Below the pieces are notes generated by a model that saw only the letters and a list, made by a program, of their open reading frames with translations, searched no databases and was not told where the DNA came from. 64,000 nt of DNA, taken from assembly GCA_019203745.1 (NCBI GenBank), contig CP078104.1, positions 682,001 to 746,000 of the forward strand. The letters run 5' to 3'. Origin of the DNA: Chryseobacterium sp. E1 (GTDB lineage Bacteria; Bacteroidota; Bacteroidia; Flavobacteriales; Weeksellaceae). Positions 58,733 through 64,000 of this stretch are shown here, one piece after another. Made by a program: the position numbers and the translations under genes. Numbering within the stretch: position 1 is the stretch's first letter; each line of letters starts with the position of its first letter.

Positions 58733-59886
58733 ATGCTGGAATTACTCATCGCAATATATGCCGGAATATGCTGGCTTCTTATTAAAAAATTAAAACTGAT
58801 CCCCTGGACGTTTACTACACAGGTTGTTGTGTATTCACTCCCTATTTTCGGATCTATAGCTCTCATACTAAGTTTAAATTATTACTGTCCCATTACTTCT
58901 GACGTCAAAGTAGGAAACAGAAGTGGATATTACCACCCAGGTTTTGGGAAAGGTCAAAAGAGTGTATGTAAGCACCAATCAGGAGGTAAAGAAAGGAGAC
59001 ACCTTGTTTGTGCTGGACAGGAGCCTTATCTTCAGGAAATCAAATCTCTGGAAGCTAAGCTAAGTAATATGAAAGCTACGGTAAGTTCTTATAATACGGA
59101 TATTTCTGCTTCCCGGAAAAACATTGCCGGCTTACAGTCTCAGCTGGACCTTGCCCATAAAAGAGTAGCACAGTATAGGGAACTGGTAGCAGCAGGAGCA
59201 GCCAATAGGTTTGATCTTGAACAAGCGGAGACCAACGTCAGGGATCTACAATCCCGTATCAGTGCAGCACAGTCACAGCAACAGTCTCTGGAAACTAAAT
59301 CCAATGCCTCTTATGGTGGTGAGAATTCATCAGTTTCGAGATTCAGGCCAAACTGGATCAGGCGAAATGGAATTTATCCCAAACAGTGGTTCTTGCCCCT
59401 ACAGATGGTATTATTCCCAACGTACAGCTGAATGAAGGTGCTATTATGGCTCCTTTTAAATCGGCCTTTGTTCTGATTCAGAAGCAGCAGTCTGTTGTCG
59501 GTTTTTTCGCACAGAATGAACTGGAAACGGTAAAAAAAGGGGATGAAGTAGAGCTTGCCCTTAAAACAGAACCTGGAAAAGTAGTAAAAGCCAGACTTGA
59601 ATATGTAATTGATGCTACCAGCCAGGGAATTATGAATAATGCAGGAGGAATGCTTGGAGGAAACGGATCTGTAGCCGGACTTCCCGACACCGCCAGACAA
59701 CTACCGGAAACAGACGGGAAACTTATTGCCAAGTTTATACTGGAAGATGATCAGAAACAGCTGACCGTAGGGGCAAGAGGTACAGCAGTGATTTATTCGG
59801 ATCACCTCAAACCTTTACATCTCATCCGAAAAGTAATGGTACGTATCAACAGTAAAATCAATTATCTGATTCCTAAACTTCATTAA
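58733..59886 (+). CDS. HlyD family membrane-fusion protein (frameshifted)
   Basis: HlyD proteins bridge inner membrane pumps and outer-membrane TolC. Here two N-terminal membrane segments precede the barrel-lipoyl part GKVKRVYVSTNQEVKKGDTL. A coiled coil follows (IKSLEAKLSNMKATVSSYNT to GAANRFDLEQAETNVRDLQS), then the second lipoyl half VLAPTDGIIPNVQLNEGAIM and SVVGFFAQNELETVKKGDEV. Breaks occur near 58920, 59005 and 59340. The joined length is about 384 residues. It resembles YiaV and AaeA-type pumps. It lies between the DUF3302 and TolC-like genes. Confidence 0.9.
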
Positions 59887-59887
59887 A

Positions 59888-61283
59888 ATGTACAAAAAGT
59901 TAATTTTACTTGGGATGATTTCCGTTGGTTTAAGTTCATGTATAGGCTATAAAGAACCTACTAAAGAAAATATAGATCAGCTCAAAGAAAAAGTGAAATC
60001 GCCGCCCACATTGAAATTCCGGATGACTGGATTTTTGACAGAAATATGCATTCAAAATCACTTTCCTACGATTGGATCACCGACCTTAAGACTCCTCAAC
60101 TGGAAACTCTTCTCAACGAAGGAATGCTTTATAATGCAGATCTCATCATTGCCAAAGAGAAGCTTAATCAGGTCGAACTGGCTATGGAAATCGCAGGAAG
60201 CAATCTTTACCCAAGTGTAAGTGCTGTTGCCAATACCTCCAATAATTTGGTAAGTGATGCCCAGATCCGGCGTCTTGCCTTGAAGGCCAGCTGGGAAATT
60301 GATCTTTGGGGTAAAAATAAATCTTCACAAATGGCAGCCACCAGCAGTTACTTTTCCGCCAGACATCAGAATACACTGCTGCACCAGTCTATTGCAGGTA
60401 TGATCGCTAAGGCATATTTCCTGAATATTGCAGGAAACATCCAGGAGGATATGATTGAAAGTTATATTCAGAAATCCAGAGAACTGGAGAAGCTTTATAT
60501 CATTCAGAAAAAGTGGGAACGGCCAATGCTTTAGACATTTCCAATATATCAGCTGAAATCATTTCCCTTGAAGGATATCTCGAAAAGGTAAAAAATGCCA
60601 ACATTCAATCCAGAAGATCACTGGAGCTTCTTACCGGAAAATACCCGGAAGGAAACTGGCCACACAGAATTTCTTTAATCCTGTAAAAATGATATTCCCG
60701 GATCTTTTCCGCTTCAGCTTCTGGAGAACAGATCTGATATACAGGCCGGTCAGTTTCAGATAGAAAAGGCTTTTTATGAAGTACAGGAGGCCAAAGCAGC
60801 CAGACTTCCGTCATTAAATATAAGTTCTTCTCTGGGAACAGCAGGAAGTAATGTGGAATCGATCAATTCACTGTTTTCAAATCCTTTATTAAAGGTGGGC
60901 AGCGGATTGGTTTCCCCGATCTTTAACAACGGAAAATTAAAAAGAATGTGGAAATAAAGAATGCTCAACAAAAACAGGTTGTTGAAGAATATTCAAAAGC
61001 CGTTCTGAACGCTCTGAATGAGGTTGAATCTTCTCTGGCCAATCTCCATTCTATTGAAAAACAGCTTACCTACAGCGTCAGTGCAGTGAATGAGCTTAAA
61101 AACAATATCAGTCTGACTCAAAAGCAGATCAAGGTAGGTACCAACAGCAGCTTTGTACTCATCCGGAAGCAAAGGGACCTGCTTAAAAATGAAATGAACC
61201 TCATCAATCTGGAACTTCAGTACAGAATAGAACGTATCAATCTGTATCTGGCACTGGGAGCTAAGAACTTCATTTATTCATAA
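59888..61283 (+). CDS. TolC-like outer-membrane efflux lipoprotein (frameshifted)
   Basis: This is an outer-membrane factor of an RND or HlyD-type pump. The lipobox is MISVGLSSCIGY. The TolC barrel and coils are in LYNADLIIAKEKLNQVELAM, RRLALKASWEIDLWGKNKSS, ARHQNTLLHQSIAGMIAKAY and, in the last part, VVEEYSKAVLNALNEVESSL and YRIERINLYLALGAKNFIYS. At least five breaks occur. The joined length is about 465 residues. It starts 2 bases after HlyD, so it belongs to the same unit. Confidence 0.9.
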
Positions 61284-61295
61284 TTTTGTACTACG

Positions 61296-61328
61296 AAAGC
61301 CTGTGGATCATTTCCACAGGCTTTTTTT
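61296..61328 (+). terminator. Intrinsic terminator after the efflux unit
   Basis: AAAGCCTGTGGA pairs with TCCACAGGCTTT and a T-run follows, 13 bases after the TolC-like stop. Confidence 0.85.
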
Positions 61329-61372
61329 GGCCACGTCGTCAAATCTTCGATAGTTAAAATGATTTTAATACT

Positions 61373-61860
61373 TTAATGAGGTAATTTATCTCTGAAATAG
61401 CCATAAACCCATGTTCCTGCAATAGCGCTCAAAAGGGTAACAGATACAGCTAAGGCTCCTGTTCCGATCTGGGCAAAAAGCGGTCCCGGGCATGCTCCGT
61501 AATGGCCCAGCCAAAACCGAATATGAGTCCGCCATAAATCTGGCCTTTACTGAACTTTTTAGAAGCTATTGTAATGGGCTCACCATGGATGGTTTTGATA
61601 TTGAATTTCTTAATCAGCCCTACAGAGATCATTCCTACCAAAACTGCACTTCCGATAATTCCGTACATATGGAAGGACTGTAGACGGAACATTTCCTGTA
61701 TTCTGAACCAGCTGATCACCTCTGCCTTTACGAAAATCACTCCAAATATAATTCCTGCAGCAAGATATTTCAGGTTGTGATACCATTTGTATTTATGTAT
61801 TTCCTCTTTGATACGGTTTGTATCAGATGAAAACTTATTATTTTCTCTTTCTTTGATCAT
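61373..61860 (-). CDS. YeeE/YedE family sulfur-compound transporter subunit (second)
   Basis: YeeE/YedE proteins are thiosulfate or sulfur-compound permeases. This one has four hydrophobic segments, including YLAAGIIFGVIFVKAEVISW and MYGIIGSAVLVGMISVGLIK, and the Cys-bearing signature restored as FGWAITGACPGPLFAQIGTG after a break near 61495. The end is YFRDKLPH. The length is about 162 residues. It begins 24 bases after the first YeeE gene stop and probably forms a complex with it. Confidence 0.88.
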
Positions 61861-61884
61861 GATATAAATCTTTTAAAATGATGT

Positions 61885-62447
61885 TTACAGGGAAAGTATT
61901 ACAGGCAGAATAAGATTCGCCATTAAAAACCCTCCTATCATAAAGCAGATTGTTGCTACCAGAGAAGGCCACTGCAGATGGAAAGTCCCATAATGGCATG
62001 GCCGCTGGTGCATCCGCCTGCATATCTTGTTCCAAAGCCTACCAGAAAGCCACCTATGACCATCATGATAAATCCTCTGAGCGTCAACAGGCTTTCAAAA
62101 TTCATCAGCTGTACCGGGACCAGATTGCTGTAGTCTGTAATTCCGTATCCGGCGAGTTCGGTTTTCAGATCAGGATTCACTTTTATATCCGAAGGATTGA
62201 GCAGGAAGTTGGCAGCAATCATTCCGCCCAGAAAAATTCCCAGGACAAAAACAGATTCCAGGCTTCTTTTTTTTCCAGTCGTATTTGAAAAAATTCACAT
62301 TTGCCGGTACACAGGCTGCACAGATATGCCTTAATGATGAACTGATCCCAAAGGATTTATTTCCCATCAGCAATAAAGCAGGCACGGTAAGCCCTATCAA
62401 AGGACCTGCAATATACCATGGCCAGGTTCTTTTATAATCTCCAACAT
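61885..62447 (-). CDS. YeeE/YedE family sulfur-compound transporter subunit (first), frameshifted
   Basis: From ATG 62447 the joined frames give WPWYIAGPLIGLTVPALLLM, LRHICAACVPANVNFFKYDW, then SVFVLGIFLGGMIAANFLLN, LRGFIMMVIGGFLVGFGTRY and the signature AGGCTSGHAIMGLSNLQWPS, with the Cys used for sulfur transfer. The end is FLMANLILPVILSL. Breaks occur near 62420, 62270 and 61980. The length is about 187 residues. It lies 10 bases after the MBL-rhodanese gene. Confidence 0.88.
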
Positions 62448-62456
62448 ATTTTTTAT

Positions 62457-63870
62457 CTATTTATTTAAAATTTTAGTCTGGCACACAAAATTGCTTTTAG
62501 GAACTGATGTAAAAGCAATGGCTTTAAAACCACCTTCAATTTCGGTAAAATTTCTGTAACCTCTCGCTTGAAGGATGCTTGCTGCCATTGTACTTCTATA
62601 CCCGCTTCCACAATGCATATAAAAATGTTCCTGTGGCTGTACATCATGAATCCATTCATTGATATAAGCCAAGGGTTTACTGTATGCTTCATGAATATGC
62701 TCTGCATGGTATTCACTTTCTCGTCTTATATCTATGATCTTTACTTTTTTACCCCTGATTTCTTTTTCAAACTGCTCAGCAGAAATACGGTTGACCGAAT
62801 CTGTCTCCTTCCCTGCTTTTTTCCATGCGTCAAAACCTCCTTCCAGAAATCCTAAAACATAATCAAACCCTACCCTGCTTAAGCGGGTTACCGTCTCTTC
62901 CTCTTTCCCTTTTTCTGTCACCAGTAAAATAGGTTGGTTAACATCAGCAATTAAAGCACCCACCCAGGGGGCAAAGTCACCGTCTAATCCAATATTGACA
63001 GCCTGTGGGATAAAACCTTTGGCAAAGGTACTGTTGTTTCTTACATCCAGAATCAAAGCTCCCGATGCTTCTGCTATTTCCTCAAACTGTTCCGGGACAA
63101 GGGCATGTAATCCTTGTGAGAGCACCTCATCAAAGCTGTGATATCCTTTTTATTCATCATAACATTCATTCCGAAGTAGGCAGGCGGAGGCAAGAGTCCG
63201 TCCGTTACTTCTTTAATGAAACTTTCTTTATCTTTTTGGTTAAGGGCATAATTGGTTTTCTTCTGGTTTCCCAATGTGTCTACAGTTTCTTTCTGCATAT
63301 TTTTACCACAGGCGGAGCCGGCTCCATGGGCAGGATATACGGTAATATCATCATGTAACGGCAGAATTTTATGATACAGGCTTTCATAAAGCATCCCTGC
63401 AAGTTCTTCCTGGGTCATCTGAGCTCTTTCTGGGCAAGATCCGGACGTCCCACATCGCCAAGGAATAAAGTATCTCCACTGAAAAGGGCTGTTTCCACTC
63501 CATTTTCATCAATCAGGAGATAGCAGGTACTTTCCAGTGTATGTCCTGGTGTATGAAGAACTTTAATTTTAATATTGCCTATTTCAAACAACTGACCGTC
63601 TGCTGCAATGGTGGCTTCAAATTCGGGACGTGCTGTGGGCCCGTAAACTATCGGAGCCTGGGTTTTTCTGCTTAAATCAATATGTCCACTGACAAAATCT
63701 GCGTGAAAATGGGTTTCAAAAATGTATTTTAGCTGCACCTGTTCTTCTCTCAATCTGTCAATATAGGGTTGAGTTTCTCTCAGAGGATCAATAATCGCTG
63801 CTTCTCCGGCTGAGGTGATGTAATAAGCTCCCTGTGCCAGACATCCTGTGTAGATCTGTTCTATTTTCAT
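62457..63870 (-). CDS. MBL-fold hydrolase fused to two rhodanese domains (persulfide dioxygenase-like), frameshifted
   Basis: The N-terminal metallo-beta-lactamase domain resembles ETHE1-type persulfide dioxygenases: metal ligands are in FETHFHADFVSGH, VLHTPGHTLESTCYLL and ALFSGDTLFLGDVGRPDLAQ. The C-terminal half has two rhodanese domains: the first, LILDVRNNSTFAKGFIPQAV, lacks the active Cys; the second, EHFYMHCGSGYRSTMAASIL, has it. The breaks near 63415 and 63125 are corrected. The length is about 471 residues. With the two YeeE/YedE genes it should handle persulfide or thiosulfate sulfur. Confidence 0.92.
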
Positions 63871-63879
63871 TTTACTTTT

Positions 63880-63918
63880 TTATTTGAAATGGTTTAAACT
63901 TTTTACTGTTTCAAATAA
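63880..63918. promoter_or_regulatory. Inverted repeat upstream of the sulfur operon
   Basis: TTATTTGAAA (63880-63889) and TTTCAAATAA (63909-63918) are perfect 10-base inverted repeats with a 19-base spacer, 10-48 bases before the MBL-rhodanese ATG. It could be an operator. A plus-strand -7 box TACTTTTG at about 63966-63973 suggests a divergent gene beyond the window edge. Confidence 0.55.
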
Positions 63919-64000
63919 CTTCCTGTTATCTATTACAAATCTCCTCCTTTCTTTTTACCTCTACAGCTACTTTTGTTACATAAAGGGTTGAATAAGATGA

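Noticed and set aside
59888..61283. Split TolC-like frames as a real pseudogene
   Set aside because: Each break is repaired by one base in a homopolymer, and the same pattern affects essential genes, so sequence error is the simpler cause.

Overview
The window is AT-rich DNA from a flavobacterium of the Chryseobacterium/Elizabethkingia type. The evidence is gliding-motility ABC genes (gldF, gldG), proteins with type IX secretion (T9SS) C-terminal tags, a preproprotein-glutaminase (an enzyme known from Chryseobacterium), a periplasmic glycosylasparaginase of the Elizabethkingia meningoseptica type, and promoters of the Bacteroidetes form TTG-N15-20-TAnnTTTG. There are no rRNA, tRNA, phage or IS genes and no CRISPR array. 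Gene content is mostly chromosomal housekeeping plus several accessory units. Most longer genes are split by one-base losses in homopolymer runs. I read these as sequence errors, so the coordinates given span the whole reconstructed gene.

Layout. 1-7.3 kb: end of cydB, a ClbS/DfsB-like protein, an SH3-like membrane protein, lysS, a 194-bp tandem repeat array, rlmF with a cytochrome c lipoprotein and a small lipoprotein, a cupin lipoprotein and a membrane protein. 7.4-14.9 kb: the full trp operon (trpE-G-D-C-F-GNAT-B-A), preceded by a leader peptide with three Trp codons in a row and a strong intrinsic terminator, i.e. a classical attenuator. 14.9-19.8 kb: lipB, protein-glutaminase followed by a small lipoprotein resembling its propeptide, an SDR, and a nitroreductase-ohrR-ohr operon with a MarR-type operator. 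20-32 kb: an exported peptide-deformylase-like protein and a large haem-acquisition locus (TonB receptor, HmuY, HmuTUV, methyltransferase, HmuS, ChaN on the minus strand; two T9SS-tagged secreted proteins on the plus strand). The two T9SS genes have matching palindromic promoter elements.

32-44 kb: a monooxygenase, TauE/SafE exporter with an Rrf2 regulator, a group of poorly known proteins (DUF4268, DUF2314 plus ankyrin), a serine hydrolase, gldG-gldF-hemJ, an outer-membrane protein, kbl and a JmjC-like cupin. 44-52.3 kb: a secreted M1 aminopeptidase, PBP4 (dacB), priA, an AEC transporter and a ParDE toxin-antitoxin pair with a visible operator. 52.4-57.4 kb: beta-mannosidase, a GxxExxY gene remnant, cutC, a lipoprotein and glycosylasparaginase. 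57.5-64 kb: a Crp-type regulator, a DUF3302/HlyD/TolC efflux unit, and a sulfur unit (MBL-rhodanese fusion plus two YeeE/YedE proteins) behind a palindrome.

The most interesting items are the trp attenuator, the free-standing propeptide-like partner of protein-glutaminase, the haem locus with its shared operator and T9SS-tagged HmuY, the exported deformylase lacking its metal-ligand cysteine, and two families of palindromic intergenic repeats.
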